From contig JAKCCV010000004.1 in the NCBI GenBank assembly GCA_021838785.1, forward strand, positions 19,537-83,536: a DNA stretch of 64,000 bases. The letters run 5' to 3'. Shown in pieces: positions 6,774-16,447 of this stretch. This DNA comes from Acidobacteriota bacterium (GTDB taxonomy: Bacteria > Acidobacteriota > Terriglobia > UBA7540). The position numbers and the translations under genes are program-made. Every line of letters starts with the position of its first letter. Within the stretch, counting starts at the first letter, position 1. Under the pieces are notes generated by a model. It did no database searches. It saw nothing but the letters and a program-made list of their open reading frames with translations, and had not been told where the DNA came from.

Positions 6774-9338
6774 GTGACGTTTATGCCCCTATCGGTTTCG
6801 TTGGCGCCGCTCGAAGAGCTCTATCGCTCGCAGGCGGAAGTGATTCGCGCCCGCTTTGAAGCAGCCGGCGTGGGCCTCGAGGCCGCCGCCGAGCGCTCCC
6901 GATTGGTAGATGCGTTAGTGCTGACTCTTCACCGCGAACTGATGGGGCCGGAGACCGCCCCAGGCTTGGCCATCGTCGCGCTCGGCGGTTACGGTCGCGG
7001 CGAGCTGTTTCCGCACTCCGACGTGGATATTCTTTTCCTGGCTGCCAACCGTCAGACCCAGGAGGAATACCGGGAAGCTATCGCAGCTTTTTCGCGCGCG
7101 CTTTGGGACCTCCACTTGAAGGTGGGGCCGGCGACACGAACGCTTACAGAGTGCGGCGTTCTCGACCGCTCAAACCTGGAATTCAGCATCGCCTTGCTCG
7201 ATGGCCGCTACGTGGCGGGAGACGCGCTCCAGTTTGCCCGCTTGCGTGACGAAGTGGTGCCCCATTTGGTGGCGCGGGACCACCCCGATTTGGTTCACGA
7301 TCTCGTCGAGGCCACTCGGCGTCGCCACGCCAAGCATGGTGAAACGATTTTTCATCTCGAACCGAATGTGAAGGAGTCTCCCGGGGGATTGCGCGATTAT
7401 CACGTCGCGCGCTGGCTCACGCTCCTCGGTGAACTCAAGGCGCGTCGCCGCTGGGTCCGGCCCGAAGAGGGCTGGCCAAGCCGCTTGGGAGCCGAAGGAC
7501 AGGCGGCCTTCGCGTTTCTCGCCACCTTGCGCTGTTTTCTTCATTACCAGCACGGTCGGGATGAGAATCAACTCACTTACGAGCTTCAGGACTTGGCGGC
7601 CTCCGCGGCATGGGGGCTGGCGCGGCGCGAGCCTTTGCCGGCCGAGGATTGGATGCGCCGTTATTTTCGCCACGCTCGATCCATTGATTGGCTCGCCCGG
7701 GCCGTCATCGAGGAGGCGCTGCCCGCCCGCGCTTCCCTCTATGGACTCTATCAAGATTGGCGGTCGCGCCTTTCAAACGCTGATTTCTCGGTTTTGCGAG
7801 GCAAAATTTACTTTCGACAGCCAACGGAAGATCCGCTGCTGCTTTTGGGGCTTTTTGAGTTCATGGCGCGGCACGGCCTTGAACTCGCTCGGGAGACCGA
7901 ACGCCAAGTGGAGGAGTTTGTTCCGCGATTGGCAGCGCAATGGCGGGACGGCGCACCCTACTGGAAAAGTTTCCTTCGCATTCTGGCGGGGCCTCATGCC
8001 GCCTCTGCCCTTCGAGCCATGCACCGGCTCGGTTTGTTGGAGGCTTTGTTCCCTGAATTTCGCGTCATTGACTCGCTCGTCGTCCGCGATTTCTATCATC
8101 GCTACACGGTGGACGAACACTCCCTGATGACGATTCAAAATCTTCACGCCCTATCCCGGGCGACGGAGGAGCCGGAGCGGCAATTTGCCCGCCTCTTCGC
8201 GGAGCTCGAGCGGCCCGAGCTGCTTCTTTTTGCCCTCCTGTTCCACGATGTCGGCAAGGGAATGGACGAACCCCATCACGTCGAGGGCAGCCTGGCGGCG
8301 GTGGGGCGCATTTTGGAGCGCTTCGCCGCCGACCACCGCGAACGCGAAGCCATCTCCTTCCTGATCCGCCATCACTTGGAGATGTCCGCCACTGCGCAGC
8401 GACGCGACATCTTTGACCCTGCCACGGTTCGCGCCTTTGCGGACGCGATGGGCGATCACGAACGCCTCAAAATGCTGTGTCTGCTGACCTATGCCGACAT
8501 CAAGTCGGTTCACCCGGAGGCCTTAAAACCGTGGAAGGCGGAAATGCTGTGGCAACTTTATATCGCCGCCTCCAACGCGTTGACTCGCAGTCTTGATGAG
8601 GAACGTGTTCCCGCAAGCTCGCTGCCGCCCGGCGATGCCGATATTAACCCGAGCGAACTGGCACCTTTTCTGGAGGGTTTCCCGCGCCGCTATCTGGCCA
8701 CGCATTCTCCCCAGGAAATTGCCGCGCACCTCCGGATGGCACGGACCCTGACCGAGCGCTCGGTTGCACTGCGCCTGGAGCGACATCACGCCTGGGAGCT
8801 GACCGTCGTCACGCGGGATCGTCCCCGCCTGTTTGCATCCCTGACCGGCGTGCTCGCGGCCTGGGGGATGAACATTGTTAAAGCCGACGCTTTCGCTAAC
8901 CGCGCGGGCATTGTCCTGGACACCTTCCGTTTTGTGGACCTTCACCGCACGCTCGACCTGAACCCGTCGGAGGTCGAGCGCTTCCAAAACACCATTTCGG
9001 ATATCCTCACGGGCCACCAGCGTCTGGAAAGATTGCTCGAAGGGCGCATGGCCGCGCCATCGGCCCGCTCCCCAAAAACCTCCATCGCCACCCGAGTCCA
9101 CTTTGACGACGAAGCCTCCGCGCACAGCACCTTGCTCGAGCTGATGACGCGGGACCGCCCCGGCTTGCTTTACCAAGTCAGTTCAGTCCTGGCCGATTTC
9201 GGTTGCAATATTGAGGTCGCGTTGATTGATACGGAAGGAGAAAAGGCGATTGACGTCTTCTATCTAACGTCCGGCGGCGCTCGTCTCCGCAGCGAACTCC
9301 AGCAATCGCTCCGCGCCGCTTTACTGGAGAAAATCTAG
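6774..9338 (+). CDS. glnD: [Protein-PII] uridylyltransferase/uridylyl-removing enzyme
   Basis: The 854-residue bifunctional enzyme adds UMP to P-II at low glutamine and removes it at high glutamine. The nucleotidyltransferase motif [19 protein letters not shown] is at residues 71-89, with the paired aspartates. The HD hydrolase domain has [15 protein letters not shown] near residue 490. Two ACT glutamine-sensing domains follow near residues 672 and 785 ([15 protein letters not shown] and [15 protein letters not shown]). The domain set is complete and length is normal. Start could be GTG 6774 or ATG 6783. It is the third gene of amtB-glnK-glnD, 54 bases after glnK. Confidence 0.95.
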   Translation: MTFMPLSVSLAPLEELYRSQAEVIRARFEAAGVGLEAAAERSRLVDALVLTLHRELMGPETAPGLAIVALGGYGRGELFPHSDVDILFLAANRQTQEEYREAIAAFSRALWDLHLKVGPATRTLTECGVLDRSNLEFSIALLDGRYVAGDALQFARLRDEVVPHLVARDHPDLVHDLVEATRRRHAKHGETIFHLEPNVKESPGGLRDYHVARWLTLLGELKARRRWVRPEEGWPSRLGAEGQAAFAFLATLRCFLHYQHGRDENQLTYELQDLAASAAWGLARREPLPAEDWMRRYFRHARSIDWLARAVIEEALPARASLYGLYQDWRSRLSNADFSVLRGKIYFRQPTEDPLLLLGLFEFMARHGLELARETERQVEEFVPRLAAQWRDGAPYWKSFLRILAGPHAASALRAMHRLGLLEALFPEFRVIDSLVVRDFYHRYTVDEHSLMTIQNLHALSRATEEPERQFARLFAELERPELLLFALLFHDVGKGMDEPHHVEGSLAAVGRILERFAADHREREAISFLIRHHLEMSATAQRRDIFDPATVRAFADAMGDHERLKMLCLLTYADIKSVHPEALKPWKAEMLWQLYIAASNALTRSLDEERVPASSLPPGDADINPSELAPFLEGFPRRYLATHSPQEIAAHLRMARTLTERSVALRLERHHAWELTVVTRDRPRLFASLTGVLAAWGMNIVKADAFANRAGIVLDTFRFVDLHRTLDLNPSEVERFQNTISDILTGHQRLERLLEGRMAAPSARSPKTSIATRVHFDDEASAHSTLLELMTRDRPGLLYQVSSVLADFGCNIEVALIDTEGEKAIDVFYLTSGGARLRSELQQSLRAALLEKI

Positions 9339-9451
9339 AGGAACCCCCGCTTCGCGACGCTCCTCCGAGACGACGGACGCTCCACCACTAGCGCTTCCGC
9401 GCAAACCCAAACCGCCACGAGACCACGCTCGCACATCCGCTGTCCGGACAG

Positions 9452-9757
9452 CTAACTGGCTGCTTTCAGCTCCTCAGTGGGTCGAACCTCAAAAATGCTC
9501 CGGGGATTTTTCTTGACAATGCGTTCCAAACCCCAGAGCGCCGCTTCCGACCCTTCTTCCTTCATCTGCTGGAACGAGCGCGTGTTAGTGTCGCTACAGC
9601 GCGGACACGGCATCACCCAGCGGCCCATCACGTTAATAGGCGCCGCCTTGGTATAAAAGATGGATTTCTCGGCGTTGTGGTTCGTGTTTCCGAGACAGGT
9701 GTGGCAGATGTACCAGCGGGCACGGTCAATTTTTTGAAAGATCTTCCAAAAGCCCAT
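9452..9757 (-). CDS. Small zinc-ribbon-type hypothetical protein
   Basis: The 101-residue product contains two Cys-x2-Cys pairs, ICHTC near residue 18 and CPRC near residue 52, which should form one zinc-ribbon site, followed by a charged helical tail. I recognise no family. I set the start at the internal ATG (MGFWKIF) because a promoter, TTGAAA-17-TATGAT, lies at 9822-9794 and puts the transcript start near 9787. AAGGTGAAAGG then precedes that ATG. A longer reading from a TTG at 9805 would begin upstream of the -10 box. A 14-base perfect palindrome GCTGTCCGGACAGC overlaps the stop codon. Confidence 0.6.
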   Translation of the reverse strand: MGFWKIFQKIDRARWYICHTCLGNTNHNAEKSIFYTKAAPINVMGRWVMPCPRCSDTNTRSFQQMKEEGSEAALWGLERIVKKNPRSIFEVRPTEELKAAS

Positions 9758-9793
9758 ATTGCCTTTCACCTTGGGAACTGGATTTCCATAAAA

Positions 9794-9822
9794 ATCATAC
9801 CCCAAAAATCGTGCTATTTCAA
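9794..9822 (-). promoter_or_regulatory. Sigma-70-type promoter of the zinc-ribbon gene
   Basis: On the minus strand TTGAAA and TATGAT are separated by 17 bases. Transcription would start about 30 bases before the ATG at 9757. Confidence 0.6.
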
Positions 9823-10028
9823 AGCCTGCGGCAGCCGTCAGCCGGCAACCTCCCGGACACCGAGGGAACGGTCGGAGGCGCCGGCCCGACCTCGAACGGG
9901 AACGTCTCGGGCTACTTCCACGCCGCCGAGTGTGTCCGCCCGCGGTGGCGAGCTTGCGTGCTTCCCGAGTCGGGGATATCGCTCATCTTTCTGACCGCCA
10001 GGGGGGTGGGCAAGAAAGGCAGCGGGCT

Positions 10029-10664
10029 TCAACTGGACACATCAGGGGAGAAAAAACGCTCGATGTAGGTCTGGATGCGGCGCTGATCCTCGGGGGAAAT
10101 TTCAACAAACTGCACGCCCATCCCTTTCGACTCCACGATATAGGTGACGTGCGCCAGGGCGATCACGATGGGAGCATCCGGCTCCAGGTTGAATCGCAAC
10201 TGGATTTGAGTGCCGTTGGGCGGGGCTTGGCGGGTTTCAATGAACATCCCGCCGATGCTGATGTCCTTCACCAGCGCCAATGTCTGCCCATCTCCAAAAA
10301 CCACTTGCGTTACGAGAGGGACGCGAAGCTCTTCGCGACAACCAATCGTGCGATGGTGAATGAGGCGCAATAAGGCCTGGCGAGAGGTTTCGCTCAACCC
10401 CAGGAATTCCACGCCAAAACCTGCGCCGGGAAGCTGAAATCGAACCTTGCCTCTCACCTTGATGACGGGGAGGTGTTTGGCGGGGCGGAAATGAACCACA
10501 ATCTCCGTGTCGGGCAAGAGCGGTTGGGGCGAATGGACAAAAACACCCCCTCCGCCCAGGTTGGTCGCCCGGCTGTGGAACCTCCGGTTGGCCGCCGTGC
10601 AATCCACCGGAAAGGTCACTGAGGCGCGCGGAAATTGCCGTTTGTCAACCAGTTTCACCAGCAC
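10029..10664 (-). CDS. Tandem PilZ-domain protein
   Basis: The 211-residue protein is two PilZ domains in a row with little else. Domain 1 (about residues 6-105) has RQFPR as the RxxxR arm and NLGGGG in place of the usual D/NxSxxG. Domain 2 (about residues 110-205) has REELR and DISIGG, a complete c-di-GMP binding pattern. By family knowledge it should bind cyclic di-GMP, at least through domain 2, and transmit it to an unknown target such as motility, polysaccharide or pilus machinery. No output domain or linked partner is present. The start is a GTG; another GTG two codons later is equally possible. Confidence 0.85.
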   Translation of the reverse strand: MLVKLVDKRQFPRASVTFPVDCTAANRRFHSRATNLGGGGVFVHSPQPLLPDTEIVVHFRPAKHLPVIKVRGKVRFQLPGAGFGVEFLGLSETSRQALLRLIHHRTIGCREELRVPLVTQVVFGDGQTLALVKDISIGGMFIETRQAPPNGTQIQLRFNLEPDAPIVIALAHVTYIVESKGMGVQFVEISPEDQRRIQTYIERFFSPDVSS

Positions 10665-10883
10665 TATCCTGCCGTGGGAGATTCAACCCTCCACCGTCCC
10701 GCATTTTAACATGGTCGAGAACGGAGATTGCGCAAGAACACCTGATGCACCTGAGGAGCCTTCAACGATCAAGGGCATGGAGGTGCGCGAAGGCCGGCGG
10801 ACAGCATGACCTTGGGGCTCGACCGCAAGCCATCCGCGTCTCCCTCGATTCCGTACACCGCAGCGTTTTGAAGAAGGTCTGCG

Positions 10884-11669
10884 CTAACTGCGCAGCGAAA
10901 CTTCATCCAACAAGATGAACTGCTGGATGACAGAATCCTCGGCCGCATCAATTTCGGCCGCAGAACCGAAAAAAGCAACCTTGCCTTCCACTAAGAAGAC
11001 GATGCGGTCTGCCAGCTTCCGTGCCAGCTTCATGTCGTGCGTGACCACCACGGAAGTGAGACCGGTTTGCTTTTTCAGTTTCAGAATCAGGTCCCCAATG
11101 GTCTGGGCCATCAAGGGATCCACCATCGTGGTCGGCTCGTCGTAAAGGATCGCTTCAGGCTTCGCGGCGAGGGCGCGCGCGATGGCAACGGCTCGCTTCA
11201 TCCCGGTGCTCAGGTCGGAGGGCATCAAGTCCTTGGCAAAGTCAACTTCGACCAAGGCCAATAGCTCATCCACCCGCCGTTGGATCTGCTCCTCATCCAG
11301 CGGTTCGCCGCGCGTGGCGCGCTCGCGCAACGGATAGGCAACGTTCTCGCCGGCCGTGAGCGAATCAAAAAGCGCTCCTGACTGGAAGACCATCGTCACG
11401 CGCCGTCGCACCTCCACGAGTTCTTGCTCTCCCAATTTGGAAACCTCAAATCCTCCTACCCTTACCGTGCCTTGGTCCGGTTGCAGAAAACCCAGGATGT
11501 GTTTGAGCGTCACGCTCTTTCCCACGCCGCTTTTGCCCAGGACGACCACCATCTCGCCGCGCTGAACTTGAAAACTCACATCATCGAGAACCGGCTGGCC
11601 GTTGAAGGACTTGGAAACGTGGCTGAACTCGATGTAAGGTTGGCTTTCCACGTTGACGCTCGTTGCCAT
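10884..11669 (-). CDS. mlaF: ABC transporter ATP-binding protein, MlaF type
   Basis: The 262-residue ATPase has Walker A GKSGVGKSVTLKHI, Q-loop VFQSGALFDSLT, signature DLSTGMKRAVAIARAL, Walker B ILYDEPTTMVDP and the H-loop VVVTHDMK. The QSGALFDS and SGMxRR-like features are those of MlaF/Ttg2A, which powers phospholipid movement between the membranes. The start ATG at 11669 follows GGAGGAG by 12 bases, a rather long gap. No mlaE permease or mlaD MCE protein is next to it, so it must work with subunits encoded elsewhere. It is divergent from the M23 gene. The signature has T where most have G (LSTGM). Confidence 0.85.
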   Translation of the reverse strand: MATSVNVESQPYIEFSHVSKSFNGQPVLDDVSFQVQRGEMVVVLGKSGVGKSVTLKHILGFLQPDQGTVRVGGFEVSKLGEQELVEVRRRVTMVFQSGALFDSLTAGENVAYPLRERATRGEPLDEEQIQRRVDELLALVEVDFAKDLMPSDLSTGMKRAVAIARALAAKPEAILYDEPTTMVDPLMAQTIGDLILKLKKQTGLTSVVVTHDMKLARKLADRIVFLVEGKVAFFGSAAEIDAAEDSVIQQFILLDEVSLRS

Positions 11670-11820
11670 AGGATGCTTCAACTCCTCCGTCTCGATGATA
11701 TCGCGAAACCCGCACCGTCTTTGCAAGTTCGTGCATGAATGGAATGGAGACTCCACGGCACGGTGTAAAGGGTGCGGCTCAATCCAAAATTGGAATAATC
11801 CAAAAATTGGGAGATTTCGC

Positions 11821-11849
11821 TTGCCTTTGTTGATAACGATTTGTTATAA
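11821..11849 (+). promoter_or_regulatory. Promoter of the M23-protein/rph operon
   Basis: TTGCCT and TTATAA are 17 bases apart. The -10 box ends 11 bases before the ATG at 11861, so the transcript would have a leader of about five bases or none. Confidence 0.55.
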
Positions 11850-11860
11850 GTTCGGTCAAT

Positions 11861-13243
11861 ATGGAGTTGGGAAGGTTGCAAAAACAGAATGATCGCGCCA
11901 ATAGTCCTGCAAAGAGGGCCTCGTGGCCGTCAGGAAGGCTTTGGCTCGTGGTGCTCCTCACACTGCTGGCAGGCAGCCTGTTAGAACTGACGGCGTTACG
12001 ACGTTTGCGCGCCGAGCGTGAGTTGGCTCGCCAGAAGCGGCGGGCGATTGCAGCCGTTCGTTCTGTGGTGGCTCGACGTCCCACGTACTGGGAAGCCACC
12101 CTGCCCGCCCGGGCAACACTGACGAATTTTCTTGAGGCTAACGGCCTGTCTCAGCGTGCCGCTCAGGCCGTCGTTCAAGCCGCGCGGCCGGTTTACAATC
12201 TCGCCCACGTCCGGGCGGGGCATCGCGTGACGTTGATTCGCTGGGGCGGAAAATTGCAAGCCATCCATTATCAGATTGACGCCCTCCGCACGCTTTGCGT
12301 GACACGGCAAGCACAGGGCTTTGCGGCCCACATTCAAAAGATCCATTACCAGGATCGCGTGGCGAGCGTTGCCGGAATCGTCCGCGGCTCGCTCTTCCAG
12401 ACGATTCAAGCGGAAGGAGAAAGCCCCAGACTGGCCGTCAAGATTGCCAACATTTTTTCTTGGAATATTGATTTCAATACCGAAAGCCGGCCGGGCGACC
12501 GCTTCGCCGCGCTGGTGAACAAACGATATCTGAACGGTCATTTTGAAGGTTATGGGCGCCTGCTGGCGGCCGAATACGATACCGCTCATCACGATTATCA
12601 GGCCATCCTGTTCCACACTTCCTCGGGCCGCCCCGCCTACTATCAGCCGAACGGGAAATCCATGCAGAAAGCGTTTCTGCGCTCTCCGCTCAAGTTTGCC
12701 GCCCGCATCACCTCCGGCTTTAGCTATCACCGTTTTCATCCCATTCTGCGGCGTTACTTGCCGCATCTCGGGATAGACTATGCCGCTCCCGTCGGTAGCC
12801 CAGTGCAGGCCGTGGGTAGTGGAACAGTCCTCTATGCCGGTTGGAAGGGCCTGGATGGAAAGCTCGTGGTTCTTCGTCACGCCCACGGGTATGAGACCTA
12901 TTACATGCACCTTTCCCGAATTCTTGTTCACCGCGGTCAGCGGGTGACGGAAGGACAGACCATCGCCCTGAGCGGTGATACCGGCCTTTCAACAGGCCCG
13001 CACCTCGACTTTCGAATTGAACACGACGGCGTCTTCCGCAATTTCCTCACCTTGAATCTGCCGCCGGCACAGTCGGTCTCGCGCCGGGATTGGAATCAGT
13101 TTGCTCGGGTGCGCGCCCGCGTCCTTACCGAATTGCAGAGGATCGAACCGAACCCGGCCCCCGCCGCCGAGCGAGCGTCCCTGCTCGGCACTTCCGTTGA
13201 GCCAAGCATTCCGGCCCCCTCGCCCGCTTTGCAACCTTTTTGA
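11861..13243 (+). CDS. Membrane-anchored M23/LytM-domain protein with substituted zinc ligand
   Basis: The 460-residue protein has one TM helix at about residues 26-46, a central MepM/OapA-like region, and a LytM (peptidase M23) domain from about residue 275. The first metal motif HLGIDYAAP (HxxxD) and the YYMHLSRI histidine are present. The last motif is GPHLDFRI, where active M23 peptidases have HLH, so one expected zinc ligand is aspartate. It could be a DD-endopeptidase with an altered site or a non-catalytic amidase activator like EnvC or NlpD. An Amidase_3-type gene follows 200 bases downstream, which favours a role in peptidoglycan splitting. No Shine-Dalgarno sequence is visible. Confidence 0.85.
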   Translation: MELGRLQKQNDRANSPAKRASWPSGRLWLVVLLTLLAGSLLELTALRRLRAERELARQKRRAIAAVRSVVARRPTYWEATLPARATLTNFLEANGLSQRAAQAVVQAARPVYNLAHVRAGHRVTLIRWGGKLQAIHYQIDALRTLCVTRQAQGFAAHIQKIHYQDRVASVAGIVRGSLFQTIQAEGESPRLAVKIANIFSWNIDFNTESRPGDRFAALVNKRYLNGHFEGYGRLLAAEYDTAHHDYQAILFHTSSGRPAYYQPNGKSMQKAFLRSPLKFAARITSGFSYHRFHPILRRYLPHLGIDYAAPVGSPVQAVGSGTVLYAGWKGLDGKLVVLRHAHGYETYYMHLSRILVHRGQRVTEGQTIALSGDTGLSTGPHLDFRIEHDGVFRNFLTLNLPPAQSVSRRDWNQFARVRARVLTELQRIEPNPAPAAERASLLGTSVEPSIPAPSPALQPF

Positions 13244-13442
13244 AGGCCCGGCTCGCACAACGAATCAGTGGGGGGTGCAGTGTCTGGCGTGTTTTCGTGT
13301 CCGATGCGAAGCTCAGCCCGACCGCCATGCTTGGCTTCAGTTCTGCGCCAAGCCAGAGTCTCCATTGCAACCTCGCCGCCGCATCGAATAGAATGAAGAC
13401 GAGGCCGGGGATTGCTCCTTCGGTTTCAAGAGCTCGGAAGGC

Positions 13443-14969
13443 GTGAGGGCATTGGCCGAAGATTCCGATTATCGCTTGCGCCGCACCCGCTGGCTGCTGT
13501 TTCTTCTCTTGGCGGGGGTGACGGCTTCCTTGTGGCCAGGCCGAGCCGGAAGAAGCGAGAACCTTGTCTTTTACCTTCAAAAGTCCCATGCCGTTCTGCC
13601 TCTTCGCACCCTCCACGGCGTTCCTTATCTTCCTGCGCTGCGCTTGCTGACCATTTTTGGAGAAATGGGCGGCTTGCACGCCAAGCGCAAGACCATGACG
13701 GTCTGGTTCGGAAACACGCGAATTCAACTACGCCAGAATAACAAGGTCATCCGCCTGGACAACGCGAAGCTGCGCCTCGCTGACCCCGTCCGCATCGAAC
13801 ATGGCGATTGGATGGTTCCGGTCGAATTTCTGACGACGGTTCTACCCACGTTGCTGAATCAGCCGGTTCATTATCAGGTCAGGGGTCATCGGGTTTTCAT
13901 CGGTGATATTCAGCCCAATACTTTCACCCTCGGGGTGACAACAATTTCCAATGGAACGCGCCTGACCTTTCGTTTTACGCAACCCATCCAATTGCAAACG
14001 GCAGCCCGCAATGGGAAATGGGTGCTCTTCCTTGGGCCTCACCCGGTCGAGCCAACTGAGTCGAGCTACCGACTGACCAACCCCTACATTTCCGAGGTTC
14101 GGTTCGACGACCGAGACGGCTTACCGAAGTTGATTCTGACACCATCGAGCGTCGGTTTGAACTTCTTTCCCACTCTGACCGGAGGTGGTCGAGTGCTGGT
14201 AGCGCAAGTCGAGCAACCGCCTGCGCCGGCTGTGGCTCAGTCGCAACCGCCGGCAGCGGTCGCGCCAACCGCTCCTGCGGCCGGCTCGAGCGCTCTCCCG
14301 CTTCCTCAGACTTCAACCGTGGCCCCCAGTTCGACAATAACGCCCCCGCTGCCCGTCGTGGTGCTGGATGCGGGCGAGGGAGGGACCGATTTTGGAGCAC
14401 GCGGCAAAAATGGTCTGCTTGAGAAAAACCTCACCGCTCAACTGGTGGCGCGCGTGCGCGTGGCCTTGATGGCTACAGGCAAATACAAAGTGGTGCTGAC
14501 TCGTGTCGGCGACGTCAATCTTTCCTCGAACCAGCGAGACATTATTGCCAACATCACCCACCCCATCGCCTTTATTAGCTTCCACGCGGGCGATATGGGA
14601 CCCGCCATCCCACGCATTATGGTTTATAGCTATACCCCAGCTTCACCGCCGGATCAGACCGTGGCGAGCCTAGGGTCGCCTTTGTTCGTGCCGTGGGATC
14701 AGGTTCAACTGAGCTACGCTCCGCAAAGTCTGCGGCTGGCCGAGGATTTGCAGCAGCAGCTCGAAGCCACGACGCATGATGCCGGCTCGCAACCTCGGCA
14801 GGCTCCCGTGCGAGTGCTCCGGAGCGTTGCGGCCCCGGCCACCGCCATCGAAGTGGGAAGCCTTGCTCCAGACACCAACCCCGCCCCCTTGACCGATCCG
14901 ACCTTTCAAAACCAGATTGCCGCTGGGGTTGTGCTGGCGCTCGCCGCCTTCCAAGCGGGGGCTTCCTAG
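13443..14969 (+). CDS. N-acetylmuramoyl-L-alanine amidase-like protein (Amidase_3), altered active site
   Basis: The 508-residue exported protein has an N-terminal signal segment (about residues 16-30), a region resembling a copper-amine-oxidase-N or AMIN wall-binding domain, a Pro/Ala/Gln-rich linker near residues 255-300 and a C-terminal Amidase_3 domain. In that domain LEKN holds the ligand glutamate, ISFHAG the second histidine and AIEVG the catalytic glutamate. The first motif reads DAGEGG where the family has DxGHGG, so the first zinc-binding histidine is glutamate. Peptidoglycan amidase activity is therefore uncertain. It lies between the M23 gene and the GerMN gene, three bases before the latter. 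Confidence 0.8.
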   Translation: MRALAEDSDYRLRRTRWLLFLLLAGVTASLWPGRAGRSENLVFYLQKSHAVLPLRTLHGVPYLPALRLLTIFGEMGGLHAKRKTMTVWFGNTRIQLRQNNKVIRLDNAKLRLADPVRIEHGDWMVPVEFLTTVLPTLLNQPVHYQVRGHRVFIGDIQPNTFTLGVTTISNGTRLTFRFTQPIQLQTAARNGKWVLFLGPHPVEPTESSYRLTNPYISEVRFDDRDGLPKLILTPSSVGLNFFPTLTGGGRVLVAQVEQPPAPAVAQSQPPAAVAPTAPAAGSSALPLPQTSTVAPSSTITPPLPVVVLDAGEGGTDFGARGKNGLLEKNLTAQLVARVRVALMATGKYKVVLTRVGDVNLSSNQRDIIANITHPIAFISFHAGDMGPAIPRIMVYSYTPASPPDQTVASLGSPLFVPWDQVQLSYAPQSLRLAEDLQQQLEATTHDAGSQPRQAPVRVLRSVAAPATAIEVGSLAPDTNPAPLTDPTFQNQIAAGVVLALAAFQAGAS

Positions 14970-14972
14970 GCC

Positions 14973-15572
14973 ATGTCGCGTCGCGCGGCCTTGTTCGGCA
15001 TTGTCACCGCCGTCGTGCTGGTGGGCGCTTTTTTCTATTTGCTTCGGCTGAAGCGGCTGACGTTCGCCCCGATTTCCCCGAAGTCAGAAGCGACCGTGCG
15101 CACCAAATTGCGCGAGGCAGCTCTCGCACCTGCCTCAGCCGCCACGCAACTGGTGACGTTATATTTCCCCTCCTATGCCACCGGGCTGCTCATTCCGGAA
15201 ACTCGCCCCTTGGCGCTCGCGGCCAACGATACGGACCGCATCAAGCAGGTGGTCCTGGCCCTCATTGAGGGATCGCAAAAGGGGTTGGGGACGGTCTTGC
15301 CCCCGTCGGCCACCCTCCGGGCGGTCTTTATGACCTCCGACGGCACGGCCTTTCTCGACTTTTCCCAAGATGCGCTCACGAACTTTCCGCCGGGGATTGA
15401 AAGCGAATCGCTGGCGGTTTACTCCATTGTGGATTCAATCGCCGCAAATGTTCCCGATGTCAAGCGGGTAAAATTTCTGGTCCAGGGGCAGCAGGTGCGA
15501 ACGTTGGCGGGCCACATTGACCTGAGCGGCTATTTTGCGCCCAATTCCTCTTGGATCGCCCCATCCCAATAA
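14973..15572 (+). CDS. GerMN-domain protein
   Basis: The 199-residue protein has a TM anchor at residues 6-24 and a single GerMN domain (about residues 55-180), recognised by the pattern LYFPS.....LIPETRPL, the central LIEGSQKGLGTVLPPSATL and the FLDFSQ strand. GerM is a spore cortex and germination protein in Bacillus, but the domain also occurs widely in non-sporulating bacteria, where it is thought to act in the envelope. Its position between an amidase-like gene and rph matches the gerM-rph-rdgB gene order of Bacillus subtilis. The ATG is three bases after the amidase stop, suggesting translational coupling. Confidence 0.85.
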   Translation: MSRRAALFGIVTAVVLVGAFFYLLRLKRLTFAPISPKSEATVRTKLREAALAPASAATQLVTLYFPSYATGLLIPETRPLALAANDTDRIKQVVLALIEGSQKGLGTVLPPSATLRAVFMTSDGTAFLDFSQDALTNFPPGIESESLAVYSIVDSIAANVPDVKRVKFLVQGQQVRTLAGHIDLSGYFAPNSSWIAPSQ

Positions 15573-15588
15573 ATAAGGAGCCCATAGC

Positions 15589-16365
15589 ATGGCGACCACG
15601 CCTCGACCGTTGCGGGGTTTGTTATATTCCGGCGGAAAACTGATGCGGCCCGACGGGCGCGGGGCTCGTGAACTTCGCCCGGTGGAGATTGTGCCCCACT
15701 TCATCAGCAGCGCGGAAGGGTCGGCCTTAATCAAGCTGGGCGAAACTCAGGTGATCTGCACCGCTTCTCTCGAAGAAAATGTTCCCCCGTTCTTGAAGGG
15801 GCAAGGGCGAGGATGGATTTCCAGTGAATATTCCATGATTCCGCGGTCCACCGAGACCCGGACCCCGCGGGAGGCGGTGCGCGGCAAGCAGAGCGGGCGC
15901 ACGATGGAGATTCAGCGCCTTATTGGGCGCTCCTTGCGTGCGGTCACCGACCTGGAGGCTTTGGGCGAGCGCACCCTCATGCTCGATTGCGATGTCATTC
16001 GTGCCGACGGCGGCACGCGAACCGCTTCCATTACTGGCTCGATGGTGGCCCTGGGCTTGGCCTTGCAGAAGCTCCTTCAACTCGGTGTCCTGAGAAAGCA
16101 ACCGCTGCGGGATTATGTTGCGGCGGTCAGCGTCGGCCTGTTTGGAACCGAGATTTTGCTCGACCTCGACTACGCTGAGGATTCAAGCGCCGACGTGGAC
16201 ATGAACGTCGTCATGACCGGCTCAGGCCAGTTGGTGGAGATTCAAGCCGCGGCGGAGAACACCCCGTTCAACAAGACTTCTCTCATGGACTTGGTCTCCG
16301 CTGCCGAACCCGCCATCGCGCATCTCATGGACGTGCAAAGGGCGGTGCTCAAAATAGAGCTGTAA
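15589..16365 (+). CDS. rph: Ribonuclease PH
   Basis: The 258-residue phosphorolytic exoribonuclease trims the 3' ends of tRNA precursors. Family features are MRPDGRGARELRPVEI, a TPREAVRGKQSGRTMEIQRL segment with the substrate-binding arginines, LDCDVIRADGGTRTASITG, and DLDYAEDSSADVDMNVVM with the metal-binding aspartates. Length is normal, with a short N-terminal extension. AAGGAG lies upstream of the ATG. It is 16 bases after the GerMN gene and 82 bases before rdgB, in the same operon. Confidence 0.97.
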   Translation: MATTPRPLRGLLYSGGKLMRPDGRGARELRPVEIVPHFISSAEGSALIKLGETQVICTASLEENVPPFLKGQGRGWISSEYSMIPRSTETRTPREAVRGKQSGRTMEIQRLIGRSLRAVTDLEALGERTLMLDCDVIRADGGTRTASITGSMVALGLALQKLLQLGVLRKQPLRDYVAAVSVGLFGTEILLDLDYAEDSSADVDMNVVMTGSGQLVEIQAAAENTPFNKTSLMDLVSAAEPAIAHLMDVQRAVLKIEL

Positions 16366-16447
16366 GCAACTGACCCGCGCCCCAAACTGTCTGAAGGTGC
16401 CCGAGGCCGCCCCGACGACGCGGTAACGACCTGAAGTTAAAACCACG

